From Oscarella lobularis (lineage: Eukaryota > Porifera > Homoscleromorpha > Homosclerophorida > Oscarellidae), in contig NC_089192.1 in NCBI RefSeq assembly GCF_947507565.1, positions 310,001 through 374,000 of the forward strand: a stretch of DNA of 64,000 nt, in the 5' to 3' direction. The translations under genes and the position numbers were made by a program. The notes below the pieces were generated by a model, which saw nothing but the letters and a program-made list of their open reading frames with translations, did no database searches and was not told the DNA's origin. This document shows positions 23,535 to 38,080 of the stretch, piece after piece; position 1 is the first letter of the stretch; each line of letters starts with the position of its first letter.

Positions 23535-24855
23535 ATGAAACGAAAGCATTCCGAGTCCGATAGCGAGGACGAATCGATCGATTCCGGCGGCGTTCGTCCA
23601 AGGTACACTGTTACACGACGAAATGACGCGACACGCGTCGACTCATTCGCTTTACTCGACGCGTGCAGCGAAACGACCGAAGGAGGAAGTCGAGAAGATG
23701 CCGGCGAGCACCAGGCGACGCGAAAAAAACGACGAGGGGTACGTCGGTGTCTGCACGTGAAAAACAAGCGTAACGCGAAGCCCTAACGTCGCACGAATTA
23801 GGCTTCACGCGACACGAGCTTAGCACGCGACCTCCCCCTTCGATTTTTTATTCACTCTCCGCGTTTATAGATTATCGAGAAACGACGACGCGACCGGATA
23901 AATAGCAGTCTAAACGAACTACGACGACTTGTTCCGGCCGCTTTTGAAAAACAGGTTAGGAGCTTATCGTTAGAGATATGTTCGGCGTCGCTCATCTTCT
24001 ATATCTAAGGGATCGTCGAAGCTCGAAAAGGCCGAGATACTACAAATGACTGTCGATCATCTCAAAATGCTACACCAGGGAAAACTCGACGGTAAAATGA
24101 GCGGAGGCGGCGGCATCGGCGGGGGCGCTGCCGGGAACGGCGCCGACGCGCCCTTTCCCGACAGCCAATGCTTCGACTATCGATCGCTCGGATTTCGCGA
24201 GTGCGCCTCCGAGGTCGCGCGCTATCTATCATCGGTCGAAGGCCTCGACGCGCGCGATCCGCTACGCGCGCGACTCATGACTCATCTCCAGGCGTATTTC
24301 GCTCAGCGCGAAGCCCTTCAACTGCAATTTCAGACTGCCGCCGCGGCGCGCGCCAGCGTTCATCCCGCCGCCGCCGCCGCTGCCGCTGCTGCCGCCACGT
24401 GGCCTCTCAGCCCGCATCACCATCATCATCGCGCAGCGGCTGCAGCGGCAGCGGCCGCCGCAGCAGCAGCTGCCACGCCCCCCGCTGCGAGACCTCTCGC
24501 AACATCGACAGCCGGTTTTCACCCCATGGACATTCGCAATCTCACCCCGGGCTCTTCTATCTATGCGCCTTATTTCGGTGCCCCCAAACAGCCGCCGCCT
24601 CCACCGCCGTTGCCACAGCAACCCGATCCGTCGGCGCCAGCCCCGCCAACGCCGTCGACGGGAGGATCCGGAAACTCGCCGTTAAAATTTACCGACTTTC
24701 CCTACATGTCGCCAGCTTTTCCTTCGGTGACGTCATCGGGCGGCGGAGCGAGTGCGAATGCGAGTGGAGCCGGCGTCGCCGGCGGCGGCAATGCAACGAC
24801 AAAATCGTCGTACATGCCGTGGGGCGGCGGCGGCGGCGGCGAACTCGTCTTCTAA
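23535..24855 (+). CDS. HEY: Hey-type bHLH-Orange transcriptional repressor
   Basis: Three exons: 23535-23738, 23871-23954 and 24010-24855, all joining in phase 0, giving 377 residues. Exon 1 starts [13 protein letters not shown], like vertebrate Hey. The basic region and helix 1 are '[19 protein letters not shown]', which carries Gly instead of the Hes proline in the basic region, a Hey hallmark. The loop and helix 2 read '[20 protein letters not shown]'. The Orange domain is '[20 protein letters not shown]' followed by '[18 protein letters not shown]'. The C-terminal half is Ala/His/Pro-rich and low complexity. The end '[14 protein letters not shown]' corresponds to the YRPW ... TEIGAF tail. 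Hey proteins repress transcription as Notch effectors. Two tiny introns (132 and 55 bases). Confidence 0.92.
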
Positions 24856-25117
24856 AAAAACGACGAGGACAAACGACGCTTCCTCACCGGCATTTACATT
24901 TGTTTGAAAAAAAAACAGAGGTGGTCGCTTTCTCACGAGCCCCTCTTTCCTCCTGCAGTGCAGGAATGCAAGCAAACGTCGCCATCGAATACGAAGCGCG
25001 TGCCCGTCACCCCGCAAGTATCTACATAATCGTGCGTTCAATGTGTGTGCCTTTTCATGTGAGATCCCATCGGTAATGTCTCCTAATAATTCTAATAATA
25101 ATAAACTCCCGTCTACC

Positions 25118-27563
25118 CTACGACTGACCCATGAGCGCGTGTTTGACTCGCAGAACGACGGGTACGGACGTGCACGGTATCATGCCTACCTCTGTTATGA
25201 CCGTCGTCACGAAATCGGGCGGCGTGACGTCGTAGATGAGATTGAGTAGGCCTAGGGGAGCGACGTCTTTCCAGCCGTCGAGAACGTCGCCGCCGTTTCG
25301 CTGACACTTGAGATCGTCTGGGTCGCCTGAAAGAAAACAGGATTTTGTGCCGTTCTCACCCCCTTTCGTCCCCCCGCAAAGAGGTCAAGTGTTACCCAGT
25401 TCGTTGAATACGAATGAGTCGGTTTGAACGCGATCGCAGAATTTGTACGTTTCGCAGCAGACGAGAACGGGAACGTTGGACGAGCTCGCCACCATGGCGA
25501 CGAGTGACGTGCCGACGCGCGAGAGAACGTAGCCGTTTGCAAGGAGAGCGTGTGCACCTAGAATCACCTTGGATACCTGGGGGAGGAAGACGGAGAGAAT
25601 TAATGCTATTTCTCCTGGGGAGCTCTCTGTTATTTCTCGCCTCTTTCATTATGTATGAGACGGCGTTGATGAGGACGTATGTGCAGGGAATTCCGTGTCT
25701 GGCGAGACGACGTACGCATTCCTTGCCTAGGAGATACATAAACTCTTGTTGTATATTTAATTCATTGTCATTGAAGGAGACTGTCTATTTCCTTAGTCCT
25801 AATTAGATCTCTTGCTGTGAGTCAACTACATGTGTTTATATAAGTATACGTACCTTCCATTTTTGGTCTTCCATCAACGACGATGACGCGTATCTTTTTA
25901 CCGCTATCATGAGCATCCTTTAGGACTCTGAGAACAATCGATGAGCTGGAAATACATCGTTAGAGAGAGAGAGAAAAGCTGTGGAGCGAATTGACTTGCC
26001 ACGCGTAGGTCAATATGACGTCACCGTCATTGATTTTCTTCTGAGCGTACGTCAACGAAATTGCCTGGTCGGCAAGAATGATGTTCTCGCGCAAATATGT
26101 CTCAATTGCGTCACACAGTTCATCTTTTGCCTATGTAAAATTAATGAAATTACAAGAGGCTGGCAAACAGACTCTCTTGTAATAAATTACAGTGAAATTA
26201 CAAGAGGCTGGCCAACCGAATCTCTTTTGTAATAAATTACAGTGAAATTACAAGAGATTGGCCAAGCGACTCTCTTGTAATAAATTACAGTGAAATTACA
26301 AGAGATTGGCCAAGCGACTCTCTTGTAATAAATTACAGTGAAATTACAAGAGGCTGGCCAAGCGACTCTCTTGTAATAAATTACAGTGAAATTACAAGAG
26401 GCTGCCCAAGCGACTCTCTTGTAATAAATTACAGTGAAATTACAAGAGATTGGCCAACCGAATCTCTTTTGTAATAAATTACAGTGAAATTACAAGAGAT
26501 TGGCCAAGCGACTCTCTTGTAATATATTCTAATAATGCCGTGATCTCTGATTTATACAATACCTCGTTTTCTGGCTTTTCAGGAGGAATTGTGGCTATAC
26601 GAAGTTTGATGTATTTGATTGCGTTACCCATGCTAACGGAAAGAGGACGACACTGGCTGAGAAAACTGAAAAGAAAAATCTCACGTCATTCATAGCAAAA
26701 AAAGAAAGACAGACTACCTTATATATGGCTTGATTTTCACCTCCAAGTCTCTAGCGAGATCTTTTTGAGGAGGAGTTGAATAGTCTTGAAATACCTGAAG
26801 AGAGAATTAGATTTTTTCTTTTAGTTTTTCCTCTCGTTTACCTGCTTGAATGCACTCAACATGGCAATGCAACGCGAATTGGAACCGCATATTAGACCGT
26901 CTGCATACTGGAGACCAAGTTTGAGTATGGCTGGATGAATACCATCTGAATTAAAGCTAAGGAAACGGTGTAGAAATAAATAAATAAATAAAAGGAATGC
27001 TCTCCTCACCTCAAATGAGACGTTAGAGAGTCTTCTCTTCGAAATTGGTGAAGATGTGAAAACATGCCAACCTGCCGTGCAACTTCCGTTCTCGGCGGCG
27101 CCTTTAATAATTAATTAATTAAAATAGAATAATTTACGTTCTGATCCAATATTTTTATTTTACGTGAAGTTTTGCCAATTTTTTCGCTACTTTCGCCTGT
27201 TGCTTTTTATCGTCTACTTGAATATTTGAAGGAACCCTTAGTTTGGGTAAAACGCCGCCTAGAAGACTCGTAGAATGCGTAGACTACTTTTTTTTATATC
27301 GAACTTGTCTCTTTTTTCTCCGCCGAGCCGTCCTTGGCTTGTCCTTTTGCCGCTCGTTGTTTTTCCTGCTTTGCTCGACGTTCTGCTTTCAGTTCGGCCT
27401 TTGATTTTTTCGCGGGGTCCGCGGACGCCTTTCGGGACCCCGATTGAGAACGAACGATCCCTGGTGACGAGGATCCTGCCGTTTCGACGGTCGATGCCCC
27501 TTCGCGCGGGTTTGCGACTTCCTTGTGAGCAGGCGCCGCTTTGCGACTCGCTACGTCGGCCAT
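25118..27563 (-). CDS. EIF2B4: Translation initiation factor eIF2B subunit delta
   Basis: A regulatory subunit of the eIF2B guanine-nucleotide exchange factor for eIF2, and a sensor of phosphorylated eIF2 alpha. The N-terminus (from the ATG at 27563) is charged, with '[20 protein letters not shown]', typical of delta subunits. The C-terminal Rossmann-like half has '[20 protein letters not shown]' and '[20 protein letters not shown]' (25385-25567), nearly identical to vertebrate EIF2B4, and ends '[14 protein letters not shown]'. Other exons include '[20 protein letters not shown]' (26080s). One intron (about 26130-26560) is filled by eight copies of a 48-bp hairpin satellite. It is divergent with E2F, sharing a 336-base intergenic region. 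Confidence 0.92.
26145..26525. repeat. 48-bp satellite array (8 units) in an EIF2B4 intron
   Basis: Eight head-to-tail units of 48 bases (49 where an extra T occurs in 'ctctttt'). Each carries an 11-base inverted repeat, ATTACAAGAGA ... TCTCTTGTAAT, around a variable core (gattggccaagcg, ggctggccaagcg, gattggccaaccg and similar). Units differ by one to three bases. The reverse complement shares 'TTGTAATTTCACTGTAATTT' with the array at 44400-45563, so both belong to one family. The array lies between coding exons of EIF2B4, hence in an intron. Confidence 0.92.
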
Positions 27564-27899
27564 TTTTCGCACACCGCACGCTAACGTTGTGTCCGGGTTC
27601 CTTCGACTTTGGCGCGCCCATTCAATCGACCCGCGAAAATAGTTCGATATCCTTCGAAAGGCAATCCGCACGAATCCGACCAATCGTGCTTTTCTCGGCT
27701 CTATCAACTGACAGGACTGTCACCGATTGTTCTTTCCAATCGTTTTTTGATAACAATCGAGCCTGTCAGAATAGTCGAGCCGTCGCGTCAAGTCACCTAG
27801 ATCGCCGCTACGTCTGGACGTCTCGTCGCCCCGACGCCGCCTCAAGCTTACCCAAACGATTCCTCGTTGTAGCCTGCGCGCGCGCGTGCGGCAGCAGAA
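27564..27899. promoter_or_regulatory. Bidirectional promoter EIF2B4 / E2F with an E2F site
   Basis: This holds both promoters. At 27608-27615 is TTTGGCGC, within TTTGGCGCGCC, an exact match to the E2F consensus TTTSSCGC, which suggests E2F autoregulation as known for vertebrate E2F1. A dyad 'attgttctttccaatcg / cgattgt' region lies around 27725-27760. I see no TATA box. Confidence 0.5.
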
Positions 27900-29517
27900 A
27901 TGGCGAGCCGTACGCCGGCGACGCGGCGTCTCAGCTTCTCGATCGACGTCGTCGAAGACGAAGACGACATCGACGACTTTCTCTCGGACATATCGGACGA
28001 ATACACGCCGAGCGCGACGCGATCGGCTCCCACGACGCGACCGCAGGTACACGCGCAGGTTTTAGAGGAGATGCGGCGACGATTACGTTCTCGCTTCGCG
28101 TATAACTACGTATTTTATCGGGCTTCCGACCTAACAATGGCTGACTCCCTTTTCTCTCTTTCTCGTCGTCCAAGGCGAAGCGAAGGCTCAATCTCGATCG
28201 ATCGAGCTCGGGAGACGTCTTCAAAACGCCGCGCAATCGTCGTCGACGTCGTACGTCGTCGATGACGAGTCCTTACGGTTAGAAACGAGTGGGTGGGGGA
28301 AGGGGGCCCCCCTTCGAGCCTGTGTTTCGCACAGGCCGGTCGCCGCGCGAGCGAACGCGCTATGACACATCGCTCGGACTCTTGACGAAACGATTTCTCG
28401 AACTCATGCACGATTCGCCCGAAAAGGTCGTCGATTTGAACAGCGCCGCCGAACGACTCGACGTCCAAAAACGCCGCATCTACGACATAACGAACGTTCT
28501 CGAAGGCGTCGGTCTCATCGAGAAACGCACGAAGAACAACGTCCAATGGGTGTAAGGAAGAGAAATGGTCGATGAAAGAAATCAATCGACTCCGCCCCCT
28601 TTTTTCCCCTACGTTTCTAGGGGAACGCGAAAGCGCGGCGAAACGAAGTCGACGACTCGCGAAGAAATCGCTAGACAGACGGCGCTCGCCGCCGAAATCG
28701 ACGAAATGGATAGCGTCGAGACGAATCTCGACGATTTGATTTGCCTCTCGCAGAATATTCTCAAAGAATTGACGGAAAATCAAGAGAATCTAAAATATCC
28801 TTTACCAAAAAAAATTTTATTGTAATGGCGTCTGGGAATGTTGTTGCCCTTGACGACCCTCTCCCCATACGTTTGCCTATGTCACATACAGTGACATTCG
28901 GTCCTTAGAAACGCTTCAAAATCAACAAGTCATTGCTATAAAAGCGCCCCCAGAAACGCGACTAGAGGTCCCGGAACCGGATCAGGTACGTATATGTACA
29001 TAATGAGGAATTAGAGTAACTATTATGTGGGTGGGGTTAGGACATTCAAATTTACCTGAAGAGCAGTCGCGGTCCCATCGACGCATTCCTCTGTCCGAAT
29101 AGCCCAGACAGCGACGAAGCTCACATCCTCGCAGACGGAGAAGACGATGGAGACGACGAGGAAAAAGACAAAACGACAACAGATCATCAACTAGAAGAAG
29201 TTCTCAATCAATTCGATCCTCAACAGCTCACGGACGGAATGGCGTTTCTCGAACAACCCCAATTGCTTCGCAACGCCTTCGACAGTCCAACGAAATTACC
29301 CTCGTGGGTCAATAACAGTCCGTTCAAGACTCCGGATCATATTATGAATTCATTGACCAATCCACAGGATTTGTTGTCGTCATCGCTATGCGAAAGCAAT
29401 GACGTTGCTGACATTCCTTTCATTCCTTTGTCTCCCGTTCAAGATCCAGGGTTTCTGTTCTCTCTGGATGAGTCCGAAGGCATAGCGGACCTGTTTGACA
29501 TGTGCGACACGGATTGA
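27900..29517 (+). CDS. E2F: E2F transcription factor (E2F1-3-like)
   Basis: Exon 1 (from 27900) is acidic. Exon 2 carries 'AKRRLNLD' (28180s), which matches the cyclin A docking motif of E2F1-3 (KRRLDL). Exon 3 holds the winged-helix DNA-binding domain: '[20 protein letters not shown]' and '[20 protein letters not shown]'. Exon 4 has the leucine zipper/marked box. It is interrupted after 'TENQENLK' by an apparent AT-AC intron (28795-28870) and resumes '[16 protein letters not shown]' and '[15 protein letters not shown]'. The last exon ends with the pocket-protein-binding segment '[17 protein letters not shown]'. It regulates G1/S genes with a DP partner and Rb. It is followed by AATAAATAAA at 29669. 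Confidence 0.93.
28795..28870 (+). other. Probable U12-type AT-AC intron in E2F
   Basis: No AG lies between the conserved 'ENLK' and 'AYVTYSDIR' codons that could serve as a GT-AG acceptor. The stretch instead begins ATATCCTTT (the U12 5' site consensus), contains GCCCTTGAC at 28846-28854 (close to the U12 branch consensus TTCCTTRAC) and ends CATAC, 17 bases after the branch adenosine. Removing it joins AA|G and restores '[14 protein letters not shown]', matching the E2F marked box. Confidence 0.85.
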
Positions 29518-30085
29518 GAATGTAAAGAATAGAGGGGGTCTCACCCGGCGGCCAGTTGGCCAATCACTGCCTTAAAACTTGTAGATTTAGTACATGTACG
29601 TTTGCACGTTGAAGCCTGTATTATTATCAACTGCTAAACCTGAGGATTTGACATTGTTAGCTGGCTATAATAAATAAAGTGACTGCAGCATGAATCTCCT
29701 TAGAGCCAGATTATATCAAGGTCTCTGTACTAGGGCTTATGTATATGCAACAGGATATGAACTGTACGGCAATACTTTGAACCACAATAATTCACAGTGA
29801 ATTATCATGGTACTTATCCCAACTGTATACGAAGGTCATTTGTATAGTGGAACCCACCCCATTGTTGTACTACTAGTAATGCAACAGGATGTGAAGTGTA
29901 CTATGAACCACAATAATTCGCTAAGAACTATCATGGTACATAGTCCACTCCCAGCTGTTTATACAGCTGGGACTGTTCCGCTGTTCCCTCCCCTAATACA
30001 CACGGACAATTTTTTACTTTCGTAGAGACAAAGGCACACGAACACGTCAAAAAGCCAAAATAGGGCACAGGCACGCGCATCTCCT
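29518..30085. repeat. Intergenic with a diverged direct repeat
   Basis: Non-coding stretch between E2F and STT3A (convergent). AATAAATAAA at 29669 is the likely E2F poly(A) signal. Two related segments of about 70-80 bases (about 29748-29813 and 29880-29939) share 'gcaacaggat.tgaa.tgtac', 'tgaaccacaataattc' and 'ctatcatggtac', separated by about 130 bases. No gene is recognised. Confidence 0.6.
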
Positions 30086-33238
<3,153 letters not shown>

Positions 33239-33449
33239 TTCCCCTTGTTTATCACGTGGTTATCCGGGCGCGTCTGGGAGCACAACGTCATTTTTCCTTT
33301 GGCAAGAGGAGACATAAATAAATAAATAAATACAATATATCACTGACGCCTGGCTTTTGAGATGGCGATGTTTTATTCTAAAAATGTTATTAAAAAATAC
33401 ATCGCTCTATGGCCCAGTGCACGCTAACCAGCGCTGTCGCCTGGTCACT

Positions 33450-36200
33450 ATGCTTTCTCGCGACCTCTACAGCGAACGAATGAAAGCCTCGTTTGTTGTT
33501 GAAGAGCTAACGAGTATTATCTACGGCAAAGAGGCTAACGAAAGGCGAAAGAAAGCGTGTAGGAAGTCATCTGGCTCAACTGCTAGTAGCTATCCTTTTC
33601 TTAGTCAAAGAAGCTCTGAACCATCATGATTTTGATGTCGGCGACGATATTTGCTACTTGGATCGAAAGGAATACTACGAACGAGGACTCAAGTGCGCCA
33701 CTCAAGTAGCGACGTGGAAACGAGGAATGAACTTCAAAAGCGAAGTAGAACGACGCGACTTTTCAATGTAATAAAAGCACAAAAGATGACCGTTTCCTCG
33801 AGTATTCTTTTAGGATTTTAGGAGTGTTTCCTACTGGTTTTTCGGTTCATCATTCAATGTTCGAACCAACACTCAAAGTAGGTGATTTCTCACTCAACTT
33901 TTTCGTGTGAAAGAGTTATTAATTGCAAGGGCCAAGGGACTAAAGAGCAGCAGGATCGTTGGCTGCCCCTGGCAGTTGATTACAGAATTATTGGATCGTA
34001 CGCCCAGACAGAACTAGGACACGGTGAGTGCAATAGAATGACATAGAGATATTGCAACTTTATCCACCATGAAGGTACCAATGTGAGAGGAATAGAGACG
34101 ACGGCGACTTATGATCCCAAAACCGAGGAATTTATCTTGAATAGTCCAACAGTGACGTCAACAAAATTCTGGGCAGGCGGAAGTAGGAACTTTTCCCAAT
34201 AATTAATAGTGATAAAATTAGTTTTCTCTAGTGGGGAAAACGGCGACTCATGTTGTGCTCATTGCCAGACTCATAACGCTGGGAAAGGACTATGGACCTC
34301 ACGCTTTCATAGTCCAATTGAGAAGTCTCGAGGATCACACTCCACTGCCAGGTTTTTAATTAAAGACAATATAATCAATATCACGTGATCTTATATGGTG
34401 CAGGTGTGACGGTTGGAGATATTGGCCCTAAAATGGGATATGCTGCCGTTGACAACGGTTTCTTGCAGCTGAACAACGTTCGAATTCCTCGCATGCAGAT
34501 GCTCATGAAGAATTTTCAGGTGTATTTAATTAATTAATATATTTTTCGCCTATAGTAACATTTTTATGCAGGTGTCTCCTAGTGGCGAGTACTCCAGAGT
34601 TGGAAGTCCCAAGCTCATCTACGGAACTATGATTTTTGTGCGAGCCGGCATCTGTCGAGAGTCCAGCTACGTTCTATCCAAGGCAGTTACAATTGCTATT
34701 CGCTACAGTGCCGTCAGACGACAGACTCAGCCTAAGCCAGGGTAAAGAGAAATTAGGTATATACTTCTTCTATATGATATTTCTTTAGTGCTGAGGAGCT
34801 ACAGCTCCTTGACTATCAAACGCAGCAATACAAACTCTTTTCGCTTCTTGCCGCCGCCTACGCGGGCACCTTTGTTGGCGATTACATGCTACGTTTCTAC
34901 AGGGAATCTATGGAGAAATTCAGCCAGAAAGACTTTGAAATTCTTCCGGAAGTAACGATGACCTATTAGAGGCATTTTTGTCTCGTGTAAGATTTGTGTA
35001 GCTTCATGCAACTAGTGCTGGAATGAAGGCTCTGTTGTCGGACCGCACTGCTTCAGGCATTGAAGTGAGTAGACCCTCTATATGTGCACCATATCTACGC
35101 TTGTTCAGGTTTGCAGACGATGCTGTGGCGGTCACGGCTATTTGGCCGCTAGTGGTCTTCCCTCTTTGTTTGGCGACTATGCTCCGGCTACAACGTACGA
35201 AGGAGATAATACCGTGCTGTTCCTACAGACTGCTAGGTACGTTGTGATAGCTTTTGAGTCAGTGGGGAGACCTTTTTTTCTAGATATTTGCTGAAGTGTG
35301 CTCAGCGTGCTTTTGCTGGAGAGAAGTTGCCCGTTGGAGTGATGTATCTTGTGGAGGAGCAGGAAATTCGCATCGCCAAGTCATCAGATCTAACGCGACC
35401 TGAGGTTCTGATTGGAATCTATCAGAACAGAGCGAAGCAGTAAAGTTTAAAACTTAGACGAATTCACGCGGGAAATAATTATCATAGATTAATCAAAGCA
35501 GCCGCTTCAAAGTTTCAGTCAAATCAGGAAAAATTCAGCGAAGCATTTGACGCGTGGAACGCTTCCTCTGTTCAACTCGTGGCCTGCGCAAAAGTAAGAG
35601 TTTCTCTCTTTCTTCTCCCCTCAATTTCCTTCACTTGCAAATATAGGCCCACTGTCAATTGTTCGCTGTGAAAACTTTCATTGAAACAGCTGCCTCAAAG
35701 GTGTGCACGTTTGGCGTGCAGCGCGTTCTAAAGATGCTCGCAACTCTCCAAGCCCTGCACGGGATCGTAGAAGAATCCGGAAGCTTTTTGCAGGTCCGAA
35801 TATCTATAGTACAGATTTTTCCTTTACTAACAATTCCCAGACTGGAGCCTTGACACCCCAGCACGCGGAAATGGCTCTCGAACAGACCCTTGAACTACTG
35901 AAGCTGATCAGGCATGCCGTCGCTCTAAAGCGTACTTATAGAATTAAAATGCATTCTTAGGCCCGAAGCTGTGGCTCTAGTGGATGCATTTGATCTACCG
36001 GATTTCATACTCCGCTCTGTACTTGGTAGATACGACGGCGATGTCTATACCCACTTGCTGCGATCGGCGAAGAACTCACCGTTGAACAAACAAGAGGTGA
36101 TTATAGAACGGATTAGAAATGAATTTAACGTTAGCTTTTTTAGGTTTCTGACGGGTACTATAAATACCTGAGACCATTGCTGAAAGGATCGAAACTTTGA
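33450..36200 (+). CDS. ACOX1: Peroxisomal acyl-CoA oxidase
   Basis: A flavoprotein carrying out the first step of peroxisomal beta-oxidation (acyl-CoA to trans-2-enoyl-CoA plus H2O2). The ATG at 33450 ([20 protein letters not shown]) aligns with the start of ACOX1. Landmarks: '[11 protein letters not shown]' (33990s), '[20 protein letters not shown]' (34090-34150), '[20 protein letters not shown]' (34400s), '[12 protein letters not shown]' (34700s), the catalytic-Glu region '[15 protein letters not shown]' (35200s) and '[20 protein letters not shown]' (35970s). The protein ends GSKL, a classical PTS1 peroxisomal signal (stop 36198-36200). About 13 short introns, with ordinary GT-AG boundaries where I checked. 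Confidence 0.92.
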
Positions 36201-36374
36201 GTATGACTACTGCAGAAATCAAGAACGTTTTTTTCTATGTTTTCGACTTCTGTTGTTTCACAAGGCCAGGAGTTGCATAGTAAGTGCGACTTTTAGTGTT
36301 TTAGGTATCTCACTTTTTTACCACTCACTTTTTTACTACACACGTAGGAGTAGCGTACGTCCCCGGGTGCAATC

Positions 36375-37892
36375 ATGGCTCAGCCTTGCAGGTTTTACAG
36401 GGCAGGCAACTGCAAATTCGGCGATCGATGCCGTTACGCTCACGACGATCGCAGATCCTACCGTAAGCGTTCCAAAACTCGAGCTCGAACGATCCGAATA
36501 CGATTCCTGCAGATGACAACAGTTGGGGACGCGGCCAGGTCAGCGAAAAAGCAGAAGCAAGCATGAACGATGGCATTTATTCTCTCAGAATCGCTACGCA
36601 GTCCTCGGCGACGAAGCCAGAGGCGACGGAGGACGAGCGTATCAGAACAGATACGAAAATCGAGGAGGAGGAGGGGGAGGAGGAGGAGGTGGAGGAGGAG
36701 GATATCACCAGGGGCACTACCAGGGGCACTACCAGGGTGGCTATGACCAGAGGTAAAAATAGAGCCTTTTTAGAAGTCGATCTCGTGTTTTGGCGTCAAT
36801 TGATTATGTTATTGGTTTGTAGATGGAGCTCCACTAAGCAAAATTCAAGATACCATTGGAGTGCGGGACCTAAACAGGCAGAGATGCGCGAAATAGAGTC
36901 AGACGACCTTTTTTTGGTTCGTTTCTGTCCGTTTACCGTTGTCGTTTTTGGCATAGGACTACTCTTCGAACTGATATGACGGATTGGGATAGTTCAATTT
37001 GGCCATTGTCTTCATATTCGTATGAACGATACAAACCCTGTATAGGAGGTGAGAACACGTGGCTTTGTTGTACAGTGCCAGCCTCAAATTTGAATTTTCT
37101 ATTCAGATTTTGAAGAGATGTGCTTTGAAGAGGTGCGATGGGAAGCGTACAAGGCAAAAGCAACTGGGACACTACTGGCTTATGTTTGAATATCTATCTA
37201 TCTGTTGCTCTGTCTCTCCTCAAATTTTTCTGTGTGCAGGAGCGGTCTCTGAAGCAGCTGATTCAAGCAAATGTAATGGAAAGACATAGTGTAAAGCGAA
37301 TGGAGAGAAAAATAAAAGAACAAATAGTAAATGCCCTGCAGTAAATATAAATAATCTCAATCGGTATTCTCTTTTGCAAGGAGGCTATTATGTCAGGTTC
37401 TTACAAGCAGTCCCAGCCGGCTGCTGTTTCAAGTGGAATACTACCTGGAGGCTCGCTTCCTCAGCAGGGAATTCTTGCACAGCAAGCAGCCAATAATCCC
37501 TTTGCCGTTCAGACAAATCCAAGCAATCCTAGTAAAGGAAAAATTAATCTGTGTCGCACTTGGGAGCTTTAATTATTTTCTCTAAGTTTCTCCTCCAGGT
37601 TTAGGTATTTTTGAAAGTCGGAGTACAGGTAAAATAATTACAAGCGTGGCGCAGTTTTTCTTTACTATTATATACCCGTACAGGAGTCAACCCTGCCAAT
37701 ACTGTGAACTCCGTTTCTTTGCAAACAGGACTCAATAATGGAACTTTTAGTCAGAAATCTGAGGCTCCAGCACCTGTTCAAGAGACACATAGCGTGAGTT
37801 CGATTTCAGCTGCTGATCTCGAACAGTTTAAATCAAACAAATTTACACTGGGATCTGTTCCTGAAAGTGCTCCACCTCCTGAACTTTGTTAG
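36375..37892 (+). CDS. NUP42: Nucleoporin NUP42 (CCCH-type, NUPL2/CG1)
   Basis: A cytoplasmic-face nucleoporin that supports GLE1/DDX19 in mRNA export. The N-terminus is a single CCCH zinc finger, 'CRFYRAGNCKFGDRCRYAH' (36384-36440). Gly/Tyr/Gln-rich sequence follows (GGGG..YHQGHYQGHYQGGYDQ, 36640-36750). The middle region 'TDWDSSIWPLSSYSYERYKP' with 'EVRWEAYKAKATG' (36980-37160) corresponds to the NUP42 'WESSGQWMFSVYSP' block. Next is a Gln/Pro/Asn-rich stretch with few FG dipeptides. The C-terminus 'LEQFKSNKFTLGSVPESAPP' (37820-37890) matches the GLE1-binding end of NUP42. Fewer FG repeats than vertebrate NUP42. About seven exons. ACOX1 ends 174 bases upstream. Confidence 0.85.
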
Positions 37893-38080
37893 CTTAGGTG
37901 CAAACTTTGAAATAAAATTAGGTACTTGATAATCAATAAGCTCTGCTCCCTCATACGTCATACAAATTGTAGTTCCCGTATATTCGAACAAACAGCCGGG
38001 AGTGTACGACTTCGTTGCCGTGCGCGGTCGATCTTGTCCGGACGCTCAAACGGTGTCGCCCAGTCGAAATTTAGCCCGAA

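Noticed and set aside
24168..25076. A 302-codon plus-strand frame rich in Arg/Ser.
   Set aside because: It overlaps the Hey last exon in another frame and has the composition of a shifted GC-rich coding sequence.
27275..28105. A 276-codon plus-strand frame across the EIF2B4 start and E2F start.
   Set aside because: It is antisense to the first EIF2B4 exon and then out of frame with E2F exon 1; no domain is visible.
28115..28783. A 222-codon minus-strand frame.
   Set aside because: Antisense shadow of the E2F DNA-binding exons, which match the family closely on the plus strand.
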